Under the pieces are notes generated by a model. That model did not search any database, was not told where the DNA came from, and saw only the letters and a list, made by a program, of their open reading frames with translations. Source: Flavobacterium caseinilyticum (lineage in GTDB: Bacteria > Bacteroidota > Bacteroidia > Flavobacteriales > Flavobacteriaceae). From it: DNA of 64,000 bases. The position numbers were made by a program, and so were the translations under genes. The stretch is taken from positions 1 to 64,000 of the forward strand of contig NZ_SMFM01000001.1 of NCBI RefSeq assembly GCF_004349085.1, given 5' to 3'. Positions 45,531 to 55,300 of the stretch are shown here, in pieces; the stretch's first letter is position 1, and every line of letters begins with the position of its first letter.

Positions 45531-45565
45531 AAAAAAAGCGAGATCAAAAATCTCGCTTTTTTTTT
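45531..45565 (-). terminator. Terminator of glmS
   Basis: AAAGCGAGAT pairs with ATCTCGCTTT around a 5-base loop with A/T tracts on both sides, so it could work in both directions. Confidence 0.85.
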
Positions 45566-45586
45566 AAAATAGTATCGAATAATGAC

Positions 45587-47434
45587 TTATTCTACCGTAA
45601 CTGATTTTGCCAGATTACGTGGTTGATCTACATTACATTCTCTCATGACAGCAATATGATAAGACAAAAGCTGCAATGGTATTGTAGTAATCAATGGAGA
45701 TAAGGCATCTGAAGTTTCAGGAATTTCGATCACATAGTCCGCTAATTCACGAACCTGAGTATCGCCTTTAGTCACAATTGCAATAATTCTTCCGCTTCTG
45801 GACTTAATTTCTTGAATATTACTTACAATTTTATCATAATGCCCTTGCTTTGGCGCAATTACAACAACTGGCATATGCTCATCTATCAATGCAATTGGAC
45901 CGTGCTTCATTTCTGCCGCAGGATATCCTTCTGCATGGATATACGATATTTCTTTTAATTTCAAAGCACCTTCTAATGCAACCGGAAAATTATATCCTCT
46001 TCCTAAATACAAACAATTTGGAGCATTTATAAAAGTAGCTGCTATTTCTTTAGCTCTTTCATTTGTTTCCAAAGCTTCTTTAACTTTTTCAGGAATGATT
46101 TCCAATTCTTGTAAATACCTGTGGAAATCAGAATTTGACATGGTACCTTTGGCTTTAGCCAAACGCAACGCCATCATCGTCAAGACCGTAATTTGTGTAG
46201 TAAATGCTTTTGTGGATGCAACACCAATTTCAGGTCCGGCATGGGTGTAAGCACCAGCATGAGTTTCTCTTGAAATTGAAGACCCTACAACATTACAAAC
46301 ACCAAATACAAAAGCACCGTGTTCTTTAGCTAACTTTATAGCTGCCATAGTATCTGCGGTTTCACCCGATTGGGATATCGCAATTACAACATCCTTACTG
46401 TTTATAATTGGATTTCTATATCTAAATTCAGAAGCATATTCTACTTCAACCGGAATTCGGGCAAATTCTTCAAATATATATTCTGCAACTAACCCTGCAT
46501 GCCAAGATGTACCACAAGCAACAATAATAATCCTGTCAGCATTCAGAAATTTTTCTAAATTATCCTCCACACCCGACATTTGGATAAGTCCTTCATTTGC
46601 ATGCAATCTACCACGATAGGTATCCTTGATTACACTCGGTTGCTCATAAATTTCTTTAAGCATAAAGTGATCGTAACCCCCTTTTTCAATTTGCTCCAGA
46701 TTCATTTGCAGTTCCTGAATATAAGGGTCAACTAAAGAATCATCTTTAATTTTTCTAACTTTCATTGCCTTATGCAATCTAATATTTGCCATTTCACCAT
46801 CTTCAAGATAGATCGCATTCGAAGTGTATTCTATAAATGGTGAAGCATCTGATGCAATAAAATATTCTCCTTCTCCTACACCTATAGCTAAAGGACTTCC
46901 TAATCTTGCAGCAACAATTTCATTTGGGTTTTTAATATCAAATACTGCAATGGCATACGCACCAACAACTTGATTTAACGCTACCTGAACAGCTTTTCCT
47001 AGTTTTAACTTTTCTTTTTTCTGTACTTCTTCAATAAGATTAACCAAAACCTCTGTGTCAGTATCCGATTGAAAAACATAACCTCTTTTCATTAACTCTG
47101 CCTTGAGCGGTGCATAATTCTCAATGATTCCATTGTGAATTATAACTAAATCGCCTGAATTTGAAATGTGAGGATGCGAGTTTACATCGTTTGGCACCCC
47201 ATGAGTTGCCCAACGCGTATGGCCTATTCCTATTGATCCGTTAGTTGTCATTTCCTTTGAAGATTTCTCTTCAAGGTCAACGACTTTTCCTTTAGTTTTA
47301 CAAACTTTCACATTTTCGCCATCATATATCATAACGCCTGCGCTATCATATCCTCTGTACTCGAGCCTTTTTAATCCTTTAATTACAATAGGATAAGCTT
47401 CTCTGTATCCAATATATCCAACTATTCCACACAT
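45587..47434 (-). CDS. glmS: Glutamine--fructose-6-phosphate aminotransferase
   Basis: GlmS makes glucosamine-6-phosphate from fructose-6-phosphate and glutamine, the entry to peptidoglycan and LPS amino sugars. The 615-residue length is standard. The N-terminal nucleophile is C2 (MCGIVGYIG) of the class II glutaminase domain (1-240), followed by two SIS isomerase domains (about 290-600) with ACGTSWHAG and SQSGETADT. It starts 7 bases after the DUF4270 gene ends and is the third gene of that operon. No glmS ribozyme is expected, because translation follows directly from the upstream gene. Confidence 0.98.
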   Translation of the reverse strand: MCGIVGYIGYREAYPIVIKGLKRLEYRGYDSAGVMIYDGENVKVCKTKGKVVDLEEKSSKEMTTNGSIGIGHTRWATHGVPNDVNSHPHISNSGDLVIIHNGIIENYAPLKAELMKRGYVFQSDTDTEVLVNLIEEVQKKEKLKLGKAVQVALNQVVGAYAIAVFDIKNPNEIVAARLGSPLAIGVGEGEYFIASDASPFIEYTSNAIYLEDGEMANIRLHKAMKVRKIKDDSLVDPYIQELQMNLEQIEKGGYDHFMLKEIYEQPSVIKDTYRGRLHANEGLIQMSGVEDNLEKFLNADRIIIVACGTSWHAGLVAEYIFEEFARIPVEVEYASEFRYRNPIINSKDVVIAISQSGETADTMAAIKLAKEHGAFVFGVCNVVGSSISRETHAGAYTHAGPEIGVASTKAFTTQITVLTMMALRLAKAKGTMSNSDFHRYLQELEIIPEKVKEALETNERAKEIAATFINAPNCLYLGRGYNFPVALEGALKLKEISYIHAEGYPAAEMKHGPIALIDEHMPVVVIAPKQGHYDKIVSNIQEIKSRSGRIIAIVTKGDTQVRELADYVIEIPETSDALSPLITTIPLQLLSYHIAVMRECNVDQPRNLAKSVTVE

Positions 47435-47441
47435 ATCTTAT

Positions 47442-49049
47442 TTAATTAGGTTTTGTATAATAAATTTCCAATTTTAATCTTTTATCCTCAGCTACGATCG
47501 ATGTTCCGCTAAATAAAACCGTTCCTAAAGGATTCATAACCGAAGCTTTTGGAGCCTGGGAAATAAACGCGTTTGGGGTTTTCAGCTTGTAAGATGCAAC
47601 GCTATTAACATTAATATCCTCTGCAACTACCAGACCCAATTTGACATTTGTTGAATCTGCGTATTTTAAAAGATTTCTAATATGATTTGTTATTCTGAAT
47701 TTATAGGTAGTTCCTTTTTTGGTAACTGCATCCGTGTTCAAATTACCATCAAAAACTAATTTTGACTTTTTAGGATTAGCAGTATTCGAAGTTCCATCTA
47801 AATAATAATCTACTATGGGTCGGTTATTATTAAAATCATACAGATAAATTCGTTGGGGTGCAGCACTATTTGCCATAGCAGCAGCATCAATATGAAAAAC
47901 GAGATTTGCTTCATTAATTAACCACCCACTATTTCTTATTATTTGTAACTGACCTGGCGTATTAAAAAGACTCAGTACAGCAACCGATCCTTCACCACCT
48001 TTTAGGTACAACTTATCGTCACCATCGGTCGTATTTCCTGTGATTGGCAAAGCATTATAAGCAAGACCGCTAGTTGAAAAATTATTGCTCAATAAACTCA
48101 CTGTATTTCCAGTCATATTAAGAACAATAGTTTTTTTGACCCTTGTAATTACAGTTGTAGTTCCTGTGGTTGTCGAAAGGTCCTCATTATATTTTATGGT
48201 AATTTTCCCTGCTTTAAAATTGATCATTGCTAAATTCCCAGGATTGTTTCCTGATTTTTCCATCTTAAAATAAAGTCCTCGGAAGTACTCTTTAAAAATA
48301 TCATTTGTCGCCAATTTTCCAGCAATAGCTCCATCAATTATTCTGGTCTTGAAGTAACCTTTATTTAAATTCAATTGCATTCCCGGAGGCGTTCTTACAG
48401 TGCTAACTACTTTAGTGATAGAATCTGTTGAAGTCACAACGTGTTCCGCAGGATCGAAGAAAAAAGCATCATTTTGTGACGCATTTGAATCGTCATTCAA
48501 ACGATTGGAAACTTTAACATTATTAAAATCGGTGTTTTGATCTGTAAAATATTTTTGCGGCTGTTGAAAACCACTTACAGGATCCGTATCTCTCATATAA
48601 TAACCCGACTCATAAACACTTAATTTCATCTGCGCCTTCTCAGGCCCATATATTGAATCCAGAATATATACATTGCTTCCATCAGCTTTTGTTACTGTTT
48701 TTGATGCATCGTAATAGTAGGGAATTGTCAAAACTACACTTTCCACATGAGGATTTGTGCTAATAGTTGTTACAGTCGCGGGCAAATTTACTTGAGCACC
48801 AAAATTAGCTGTTGTTTCACCAAAATTAGGATCGTTCAATATACCTAAAGGATTAACTTCAAGATTATTTGATTGTATAGGTCCTGTTTTTTGATTGTAA
48901 CCTAATACATCGTATGTTACTTTATTGAAATCAAAATTGTTTTCACCAATTAGATCACCACCAATTTCATTATAATCTTTATCACAGGAATATAAAAAAA
49001 CGATACTTAAAACAACCAGAATTTTCTTAAGAAAAGAATTATTGTACAT
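47442..49049 (-). CDS. DUF4270 lipoprotein
   Basis: A 535-residue exported lipoprotein with lipobox FLYSC (C22) followed by DKDYNE, an acidic stretch consistent with surface display. The sequence EIGGDLIGENNF near the start and its beta-rich body match DUF4270, a family of unknown function found in Bacteroidota. It lies between the glycogen-synthase-like gene and glmS with short gaps (20 and 7 bases); this order, next to divergent panC, is, as I recall, conserved in flavobacteria. A role in envelope polysaccharide handling is a guess from context. Confidence 0.88.
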   Translation of the reverse strand: MYNNSFLKKILVVLSIVFLYSCDKDYNEIGGDLIGENNFDFNKVTYDVLGYNQKTGPIQSNNLEVNPLGILNDPNFGETTANFGAQVNLPATVTTISTNPHVESVVLTIPYYYDASKTVTKADGSNVYILDSIYGPEKAQMKLSVYESGYYMRDTDPVSGFQQPQKYFTDQNTDFNNVKVSNRLNDDSNASQNDAFFFDPAEHVVTSTDSITKVVSTVRTPPGMQLNLNKGYFKTRIIDGAIAGKLATNDIFKEYFRGLYFKMEKSGNNPGNLAMINFKAGKITIKYNEDLSTTTGTTTVITRVKKTIVLNMTGNTVSLLSNNFSTSGLAYNALPITGNTTDGDDKLYLKGGEGSVAVLSLFNTPGQLQIIRNSGWLINEANLVFHIDAAAMANSAAPQRIYLYDFNNNRPIVDYYLDGTSNTANPKKSKLVFDGNLNTDAVTKKGTTYKFRITNHIRNLLKYADSTNVKLGLVVAEDINVNSVASYKLKTPNAFISQAPKASVMNPLGTVLFSGTSIVAEDKRLKLEIYYTKPN

Positions 49050-49069
49050 ATTTATTAAAAAAGTTTAAT

Positions 49070-49876
49070 TTAAAGAACCACATCTCTATAGAAATTTGTG
49101 TACGCTTCCGCGAATACATCTTTCGCGGCGAAAGGTAAAAAAGGTTTTCCCGAAGATTCTATAAATTTTGTTAAACTTGGAGACAGGTTTTCCGAAGCTA
49201 TAATGACTGCATCTGAATGCTTTAGAGTAGCTTTTATAATATTTTCATAATCCGGAACTTCCAAATCAGCAATCGCCTCATCCGGGATTCCGTCAAATTT
49301 AACTTTATTGATCATCTCAGCGTCTAATGTTCCCTCAAAAGACTGACTGTAAACCGAAGTAACAATCTTTGTTTCTGAAAACAATGCTTCGTTTTTATAA
49401 AAATGTTTCAGGTAAATCGGCAACATAGCCGCCATCCATCCATGAACATGAATAATGTCAGGAACCCAGTTGAGTTTCTTAACGGTTTCTACCACTCCTT
49501 TTGCAAAGAAAATAGCGCGCTCGTCATTATCAGGATACATTACACCTTCCTCGTCAGCAAATGTCGCTTTCCTTTTGAAATATTCATCATTATCAATAAA
49601 GTAAACCTGAATCCTTTCTTTAGGTATTGATGCGACCTTAATTATCAGCGGCATATCTAAGTCATTCACTACCAAATTCATCCCAGAAAGTCTTATTACT
49701 TCGTGCAATTGGTGTCTTCTCTCGTTAATATTACCATACCTTGGCATAAAAATTCGGATCTGCCCTCCCTGATCGTTGATCATTTTCGGAACGTCGTAAG
49801 ACATTAAAGAGACCTCATTTTCAGCGAGATAAGGCACCACTTCAGATGATACATATAATATCCTCTTATCTTTCAT
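49070..49876 (-). CDS. Half-size glycogen/starch synthase-like protein (GT5 N-terminal domain)
   Basis: The 268-residue protein (ATG 49876) matches only the N-terminal Rossmann domain of GT5 glycogen synthases: RILYVSSEVVPYLAENEVS, then RIFMPRYGNINERRHQLHEV and PDIIHVHGWMAAMLPIYLKH. The C-terminal nucleotide-binding domain is missing, and where GlgA has the ADP-glucose motif KxGGL this protein reads AENEVSL. It is therefore unlikely to be a glycosyltransferase alone; a regulatory or binding role is more likely. An in-frame upstream ATG (49990) would overlap panC and is rejected. It leads the operon with DUF4270 and glmS. Confidence 0.85.
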   Translation of the reverse strand: MKDKRILYVSSEVVPYLAENEVSLMSYDVPKMINDQGGQIRIFMPRYGNINERRHQLHEVIRLSGMNLVVNDLDMPLIIKVASIPKERIQVYFIDNDEYFKRKATFADEEGVMYPDNDERAIFFAKGVVETVKKLNWVPDIIHVHGWMAAMLPIYLKHFYKNEALFSETKIVTSVYSQSFEGTLDAEMINKVKFDGIPDEAIADLEVPDYENIIKATLKHSDAVIIASENLSPSLTKFIESSGKPFLPFAAKDVFAEAYTNFYRDVVL

Positions 49877-49914
49877 ATTGTAATTTACTTTATTTGTTGG
49901 CAATAAAAACCATG

Positions 49915-49922
49915 CAAAATTA
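49915..49922 (-). promoter_or_regulatory. -7 box of the GT5-like/DUF4270/glmS operon
   Basis: It reads TAATTTTG on the minus strand, 38 bases before ATG 49876. It supports that start over the longer frame. Confidence 0.6.
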
Positions 49923-49953
49923 CAAAAATTTATGCAGTTATTAACTAAAATAG

Positions 49954-49961
49954 TAAGTTTG
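49954..49961 (+). promoter_or_regulatory. -7 box of panCD
   Basis: TAAGTTTG matches TAnnTTTG 23 bases before the panC ATG; TTTA at 49929-49932 stands at a 21-base spacing as an imperfect -33. It forms a compact divergent promoter pair with 49915-49922. Confidence 0.6.
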
Positions 49962-49984
49962 CATTTAATTTTAATAATACCGCC

Positions 49985-50833
49985 ATGCATATTTTCTACG
50001 GAAAAGCATCTTTAAGGGACCATTTGAAATCTATAAAATTGGCGCATTCCTCTATTGGGTTTGTTCCCACAATGGGCGCTTTACATGACGGCCATTTGGC
50101 ATTAATACAGAAATCATTACAAGAAAATGACAATACTGTTGTGAGTATTTTTGTAAATCCAACTCAGTTCAATAACCCTGAAGATTTAGAAAAATACCCG
50201 AGAACATTGCAAGAAGACATAAATAAACTTACTGCCCTAAATTCCAATATAATTCTGTACGCACCCTCTGTTGAAGATATTTATGACGGAAAACCAGTTG
50301 CACAACCTTTCGATTTCGATGGACTTGAAAACCAAATGGAAGGCAAATTCAGACCTGGACATTTTAATGGTGTCGGTACAATTGTGAAGCGTCTTTTTGA
50401 GATAGTGGAACCAACAAACGCCTACTTTGGAGAAAAAGATTTTCAGCAATTACAAATTGTCAAAAAAATGGTAGCCAAAAACCACTTAAAAATCAACATC
50501 ATTGGTTGCCCAATTTATAGAGAAGCGAATCACCTTGCGATGAGTTCAAGAAACGAACGGCTTTCAGCGCAGGAAAGAGAGCAGGCTTCATTTATTTACA
50601 AAACACTAAAAGAAGTAAACGGAAAATTTGAAACCCAGAGCGTTACAAGCATTTCAGAATGGGTTCAAAAATCATTCAGCCAGAATCCTAACTTTGAACT
50701 GGAATATTTCGTGATTGCTGATGAAGCAACGCTTTTACCCTGTATTAGAAAAAATAAAAACAAAAAATATCGCGCGTTCATCGCCGTATTAGTCAACAAT
50801 ATTCGTTTGATTGACACCATTTCATTAAATTAA
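49985..50833 (+). CDS. panC: Pantothenate synthetase
   Basis: PanC joins pantoate and beta-alanine with ATP to make pantothenate, the coenzyme A precursor. The 282-residue length is typical. Motifs seen are [14 protein letters not shown] (residues 29-42, ATP site), FVNPTQFN near 56-63 and MSSRNERLS near 184-192. panD follows 14 bases later, so beta-alanine supply and use are co-expressed. Confidence 0.98.
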   Translation: MHIFYGKASLRDHLKSIKLAHSSIGFVPTMGALHDGHLALIQKSLQENDNTVVSIFVNPTQFNNPEDLEKYPRTLQEDINKLTALNSNIILYAPSVEDIYDGKPVAQPFDFDGLENQMEGKFRPGHFNGVGTIVKRLFEIVEPTNAYFGEKDFQQLQIVKKMVAKNHLKINIIGCPIYREANHLAMSSRNERLSAQEREQASFIYKTLKEVNGKFETQSVTSISEWVQKSFSQNPNFELEYFVIADEATLLPCIRKNKNKKYRAFIAVLVNNIRLIDTISLN

Positions 50834-50847
50834 TTTACTTTTGTAGC

Positions 50848-51198
50848 ATGCAAATTCAAGTATTAAAATCAAAAATTCACCGCGTTAAAGTAACGGGCGC
50901 TGATCTAAATTATATCGGGTCAATCACCATTGACGAGTCATTACTAGACGCCTCTAATATTATTGAGGGCGAAAAAGTTTCAATTGTAAACATCAATAAT
51001 GGAGAACGTTTTGACACTTACGCCATCAAAGGCGAACGAAATTCCGGTACCATAACCCTAAACGGACCGGCGGCCAGAAAAGTCCAAAAAGACGACATAA
51101 TCATTATCATTTCCTATGCAACTATGGAATTCGAGGAAGCCAAAACCTTTAAGCCTTGGATTATTTTCCCTAACGAAAATAACAATTCGTTGACTTAA
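50848..51198 (+). CDS. panD: Aspartate 1-decarboxylase
   Basis: PanD decarboxylates aspartate to beta-alanine for pantothenate. It is made as a proenzyme that self-cleaves at Gly-Ser; the site is visible in [10 protein letters not shown] (G25-S26) and produces the pyruvoyl cofactor. Conserved [16 protein letters not shown] and [12 protein letters not shown] follow. The 116-residue length is normal. It is co-transcribed with panC and followed by an inverted repeat that probably terminates the transcript. Confidence 0.98.
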   Translation: MQIQVLKSKIHRVKVTGADLNYIGSITIDESLLDASNIIEGEKVSIVNINNGERFDTYAIKGERNSGTITLNGPAARKVQKDDIIIIISYATMEFEEAKTFKPWIIFPNENNNSLT

Positions 51199-51235
51199 TT
51201 TCCTTTCGAATAATACACTAACAACTGTTTATTAA

Positions 51236-51285
51236 CCGCTTATTCTATGATTTTACATTTTAAAACCACAGAATAAGCGGCTATT
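51236..51285 (+). terminator. Hairpin terminator after panD
   Basis: CCGCTTATTCTATG (51236-51249) pairs with CACAGAATAAGCGG (51267-51280), with one mismatch, and is followed by a T-rich stretch. The rest of the 248-base gap before the esterase gene is AT-rich without other structure. Confidence 0.7.
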
Positions 51286-51446
51286 TGTTTAAACGTTTTC
51301 TTTTGTAACGAATCAACTTTCTTTTACACCTTCAAATCGAAGTGCCCTTTTAACATTTACTGCTATTAGTTTCCGGTTAAAAGTAATAATGTTTATATTG
51401 CTTGCTGTTATTTTGGGTGAGCTATAATTTCTAAACAAACCAAATC

Positions 51447-52595
51447 ATGAAAAAACTAATACTTTTTTTACTTATTCCCCTTTCTGTTTTTTCACAGAAA
51501 ACCACGATGTCTTTCGATTCAAATGCACTAGGTGAAAGTCGTGAAATTACAATTGGCCTTCCTCCTTCTTTCGAAAAAAACCCTAATAAAAAATATCCGT
51601 TACTCATTTTGCTCGATGGCGAGTATCTTTTTGATCCCTTTTATGGTGCTTTAAACTATGGCGCATATTGGGATGATTTGCCGGAAACTATAATTGTTGC
51701 CATTAGCCAAAACAAAAAAAATGAAAGAGCCACTGATAGCGGATTCAAGTCTGAAAACGGCTTACCCTCCGAGACCGGCGCTAATTTTTTCGAATTTATC
51801 GGCAGTGAACTGATTCCTTTTATTGAAAAAAAATACCGTATTGCGCCTTTTAGTATTATAGCGGGACACGATGTAACAGCCGGTTTTCTTAACTTTTTTC
51901 TGTACAAAGAAAACCCTATATTTAGAGGTTATATCTCTATGAGTCCTGAATTCGCCACCGACATGGAAACGCGAATCCCGGAAAAACTTGCAGCAATCAA
52001 ACAGTCTGTTTATTATTACCAGTCCAACGGAGACGGAGATATAAAAAAACTTCAGGAGGCGATTAAGAAATTAGACACTAACATTAAACTTTTGAAAAAT
52101 CCATTAGTTAATTACAAATTTGATGATTTTAAAGGGGCGTCACATTATTCATTGGTACTGCATTCTATACCAAATGCGCTTTATCAAATATTTGATTCTT
52201 ACAAACCAATTTCGTCAGCGGAATACTCCGAAAAAATTGCTGTGCTGCAATCCGGATATGTTGACTATCTGGTCAACAGATATGATAATTTATCGAAAAA
52301 TTTAGGAATAAATATCCCAATTCGCATAAATGATTTTATAGCAATCGAAGCCGCAATTCTAAAAAATAAAGCTTATCCGGAATTGGACAAATTGGCGGAG
52401 CTTGCCAAGAAAAATTATCCAAAATCAATGCTTGCCGACTATGAATTGGGCTTAATGTATGAAAAAATGGGCGACTTGAAAAAAGCCTTGAAATCCTATC
52501 AAAAAGCATCGCAATTAGACGAAATTGGAAATTTGACAAAGGATATGATGATGGAAAAATATGATGATATGAAAAGCCAAACAGCAAAAAAATAA
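51447..52595 (+). CDS. Exported esterase-like alpha/beta-hydrolase with TPR tail, Asp at the nucleophile position
   Basis: A 382-residue protein with a signal peptide (MKKLILFLLIPLSVFSQ), an esterase D/Fes-like alpha/beta-hydrolase domain (about 25-275) and one or two TPR units (about 330-370, LADYELGLMYEKMGDLKKALKSYQKA). Where esterases have GxSxG, this reads GHDVTAG with D142 in place of serine; the histidine region (KGASHYSLV) is kept. Aspartate is the nucleophile in dehalogenases and epoxide hydrolases, so it may be inactive as an esterase or use other chemistry. It overlaps radA by one base (TAATG). Confidence 0.8.
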   Translation: MKKLILFLLIPLSVFSQKTTMSFDSNALGESREITIGLPPSFEKNPNKKYPLLILLDGEYLFDPFYGALNYGAYWDDLPETIIVAISQNKKNERATDSGFKSENGLPSETGANFFEFIGSELIPFIEKKYRIAPFSIIAGHDVTAGFLNFFLYKENPIFRGYISMSPEFATDMETRIPEKLAAIKQSVYYYQSNGDGDIKKLQEAIKKLDTNIKLLKNPLVNYKFDDFKGASHYSLVLHSIPNALYQIFDSYKPISSAEYSEKIAVLQSGYVDYLVNRYDNLSKNLGINIPIRINDFIAIEAAILKNKAYPELDKLAELAKKNYPKSMLADYELGLMYEKMGDLKKALKSYQKASQLDEIGNLTKDMMMEKYDDMKSQTAKK

Positions 52596-53956
52596 TGTCA
52601 AAAGTAAAAACAACGTTTTTTTGCCAGAATTGCGGAGCCCAATATTCTAAATGGCAAGGACAATGCAATTCCTGCAAGGAATGGAATACCATAGCCGAAG
52701 AAATTATCCAAAAACAGGAAAAATCGGCTTGGAAGAGTGAGTCTGTTGCTACTAATAAAGCGCCAAAACCATTACGAATAAACGAAATTGATTCGGCACA
52801 AGAAATCCGAATGGACACCACAGATGGCGAATTGAATCGCGTACTTGGTGGCGGAATCGTTCCCGGTTCCTTGATACTTTTGGGTGGTGAACCCGGCATT
52901 GGAAAAAGTACGCTTTTGCTGCAGATTTCTTTAAAATTACCTTACAAAACTTTATATGTTTCGGGTGAAGAAAGTCAGAAACAAATAAAAATGCGCGCCG
53001 AAAGAATCACGCCAAGCGGTGACAATTGCTATATTCTTACCGAAACCAAAACCCAAAATATCTTCAAGCAAATTGAAGCCATTGAACCGGAAATCGTGAT
53101 TATCGATTCCATTCAAACCTTGCATACGGATTATATTGAATCCACTCCAGGAAGCATTTCTCAAATACGGGAAACCACCGCCGAACTAATTAAATTTGCC
53201 AAAGAAACCAATATTCCAGTAATTCTGATTGGTCATATTACCAAAGACGGAAACATTGCAGGACCAAAAATCCTGGAACACATGGTCGACACCGTTTTAC
53301 AGTTTGAAGGCGACAGAAATCACGTATACCGAATTTTACGTTCGTTAAAAAATCGTTTTGGTTCCACTGCCGAAATTGGTATTTATGAAATGCTGGGCAA
53401 CGGTTTGCGAGAAGTTTCGAATCCTTCGGAGATATTAATTTCACACAAAGACGAGGAATTGTCCGGAACCGCAATTGCGTCCACATTAGAAGGCATGCGT
53501 CCGTTGATGATTGAAATCCAAGCCTTGGTAAGCACCGCAGTTTACGGGACACCGCAACGCAGCACCACGGGTTATAATGCCAAAAGACTCAATATGATTC
53601 TGGCCGTTTTAGAGAAAAGAGCGGGTTTTAGGCTTGGTGCCAAAGACGTTTTTCTGAACATAACAGGAGGAATTTCAGTAGATGATCCGGCGATAGATTT
53701 AGCGGTTGTAGCCGCCATTTTATCCTCGAATGAAGATATTGCAGTCAATAAAGATTTTTGCTTTGCCGGCGAAGTCGGACTTTCAGGCGAAATACGTCCC
53801 GTAAACCGAGTGGACCAACGCATTCAAGAAGCAGAAAAATTAGGTTTTTCGACCATTTTTGTATCCAAATACAATAAAATTGCGTTGAAAAATACCGGAA
53901 TAAAAATTCGATTGGTAGCGAAAATTGAAGATGTGGCTAGTGAATTGTTTGGGTAA
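52595..53956 (+). CDS. radA: DNA repair protein RadA
   Basis: RadA (Sms) is a RecA-like helicase that drives branch migration in homologous recombination. The 453-residue protein has the C4 zinc finger (C10, C13, C24, C27), the Walker A motif GEPGIGKST (98-106), the RadA-specific KNRFG motif near 250 and a Lon-protease-like C-terminal domain without proteolytic residues. Its start overlaps the stop of the esterase-like gene, giving translational coupling, an odd pairing of an exported protein with a DNA repair enzyme. Confidence 0.98.
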   Translation: MSKVKTTFFCQNCGAQYSKWQGQCNSCKEWNTIAEEIIQKQEKSAWKSESVATNKAPKPLRINEIDSAQEIRMDTTDGELNRVLGGGIVPGSLILLGGEPGIGKSTLLLQISLKLPYKTLYVSGEESQKQIKMRAERITPSGDNCYILTETKTQNIFKQIEAIEPEIVIIDSIQTLHTDYIESTPGSISQIRETTAELIKFAKETNIPVILIGHITKDGNIAGPKILEHMVDTVLQFEGDRNHVYRILRSLKNRFGSTAEIGIYEMLGNGLREVSNPSEILISHKDEELSGTAIASTLEGMRPLMIEIQALVSTAVYGTPQRSTTGYNAKRLNMILAVLEKRAGFRLGAKDVFLNITGGISVDDPAIDLAVVAAILSSNEDIAVNKDFCFAGEVGLSGEIRPVNRVDQRIQEAEKLGFSTIFVSKYNKIALKNTGIKIRLVAKIEDVASELFG

Positions 53957-54372
53957 AATTTGTTGGCAACCCTAAAATAGCAATTCTCTTACACAAGTAG
54001 TTTTATAAGAAATTACGCTGACTTGATGGATTAACTAGGGTTTATAGCATTCGAAGGCGGGGTAATGTCAACGCAACAATAGCGAGGATTTGCAATCCCT
54101 GCCCGCTACAATAGGAAACCTAAAAAGCTGTAAAGACTCGAATGAAGTGAACAGATGAAAAAAATCACATAACGAGAGCAACTAATGAGATTTCTCCTTC
54201 GTCTAAATGACAAAATTAAATACATTGGTATGAGCAACGGAAAGTCATTTGATACTTTTCCTATTCCTTAATTCACATTCAATATCTCTTATTTTAAATA
54301 AAAATAATAAATCAGGAATGAGACTCATTATTTTTCGTAACTTTATGTTTAACAATTCGTTACGGAAACAAA
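53957..54372. other. Gene-poor spacer with a repeat-like segment
   Basis: The 416-base gap after radA holds a segment near 54089-54113 with a loose hairpin, AGCGAGGA-tttgcaa-TCCCTGCCCGCT, resembling a word seen in intergenic repeats of flavobacteria. No terminator with a T tract, perfect TAnnTTTG box or coding frame was seen. The rest is AT-rich. Confidence 0.4.
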
Positions 54373-54777
54373 ATGAAACCTGCACACCAAACTATGACTC
54401 ATTTTTACGAACACTTAGGCAAAGTGTTCTATTCTATTGCGGCCATAGACAAAACCGTTCGTACGGAAGAAATTGAGAAACTAAAACAAATAATCAGGAC
54501 GGAATGGCTTCCGCTGGAAAACAGTTTTAATGAATTTGGCGATGACACCGCTTATCAAATTGAAATTGTTTTTGACTGGTTAGTAGAAAACGAATGGGTA
54601 TTCGACCAAGTAATTCCTGACTTTAAAATTTTCAGAGCGGAACACCAACACTTGTTTACTCCAGAAATTAATACCTTGATTCTAAAAACGGCAAATGCAA
54701 TAGCTTCCTCATTTTCAGGAAAAAATAAATCAGAACACGTTTTAATAAGTCAACTGAGCGTGATTCTTTTCCAATAA
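54373..54777 (+). CDS. Hypothetical protein, possibly TerB-like
   Basis: A 134-residue all-helical protein without signal peptide or membrane segment. The repeated acidic/hydrophobic pattern FYSIAAIDKTVRTEEIEKLKQII recalls TerB-like (tellurite resistance B) helical domains, which bind metal through acidic residues; this match is weak. ATG codons at 54373 and 54394 both fit. It stands in a run of small genes between radA and the GT51 gene and may be co-transcribed with the next gene (43-base gap). Confidence 0.6.
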   Translation: MKPAHQTMTHFYEHLGKVFYSIAAIDKTVRTEEIEKLKQIIRTEWLPLENSFNEFGDDTAYQIEIVFDWLVENEWVFDQVIPDFKIFRAEHQHLFTPEINTLILKTANAIASSFSGKNKSEHVLISQLSVILFQ

Positions 54778-54820
54778 AATAGTAAAAAAACAATGTACTT
54801 TAATTTAAAATAGTAACGAA

Positions 54821-55231
54821 ATGAAAAGACAAACTGGCATCTGGATAGACACCTCAAAGGCAATTATCGTCACTCTTGAAGGTGGTAAAGAAGAAAAAAT
54901 TTCCGAAATAGACTCTGCTATTGAAAACAGCGTGTATCACGATAAGGAAGGCAACAAAGGAACTTTTTCCGGAGGTCACCATGGTAACAGCGAGTCAAAA
55001 TTTGAAAATCGAAAAAAAGAACAAATTGATTTCTTTATAAAAGAAGTTCTGGCCTATGTCAAAGGAGCAGATGAACTCTTTGTTTTTGGCCCGGCTGAAA
55101 CCAAGATTCGGCTGGAAAAAAAAATTCAGGACGAAAAACTTTTTGTCAATAAGTTAAAAGCTGTTGAAACCGCCGATAAAATGACAGTAAACGAAATCGT
55201 GGCTAAGGTTAAGAAATTTTACGTTTCATAA
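54821..55231 (+). CDS. Hypothetical protein, possibly eRF1-domain-like
   Basis: A 136-residue soluble protein. It begins RQTGIWIDTSKAIIVTL, has a charged Gly/His-rich loop (SGGHHGNSESKFE) and then FFIKEVLAYVKGADELFVFGPAETKIRLEKKI, a strand-helix pattern like domain 2/3 of archaeal and eukaryotic release factor eRF1 and the bacterial baeRF proteins. The assignment is tentative. It follows the TerB-like gene by 43 bases and ends in a strong terminator at 55301-55334. No partner gene reveals its role. Confidence 0.6.
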   Translation: MKRQTGIWIDTSKAIIVTLEGGKEEKISEIDSAIENSVYHDKEGNKGTFSGGHHGNSESKFENRKKEQIDFFIKEVLAYVKGADELFVFGPAETKIRLEKKIQDEKLFVNKLKAVETADKMTVNEIVAKVKKFYVS

Positions 55232-55300
55232 ATTACTACAATAACTGAATTTTTAAATAAAAGCTCTACTTACGGTACTTTCACTACAATATAATTCACG

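Noticed and set aside
45286..47442. Search for a glmS ribozyme
   Set aside because: The 7-base gap before glmS leaves no room, and no such fold is visible.
49877..49990. N-terminal extension of the GT5-like protein
   Set aside because: It overlaps the panC start and both divergent -7 boxes, and the conserved fold starts at 49876.
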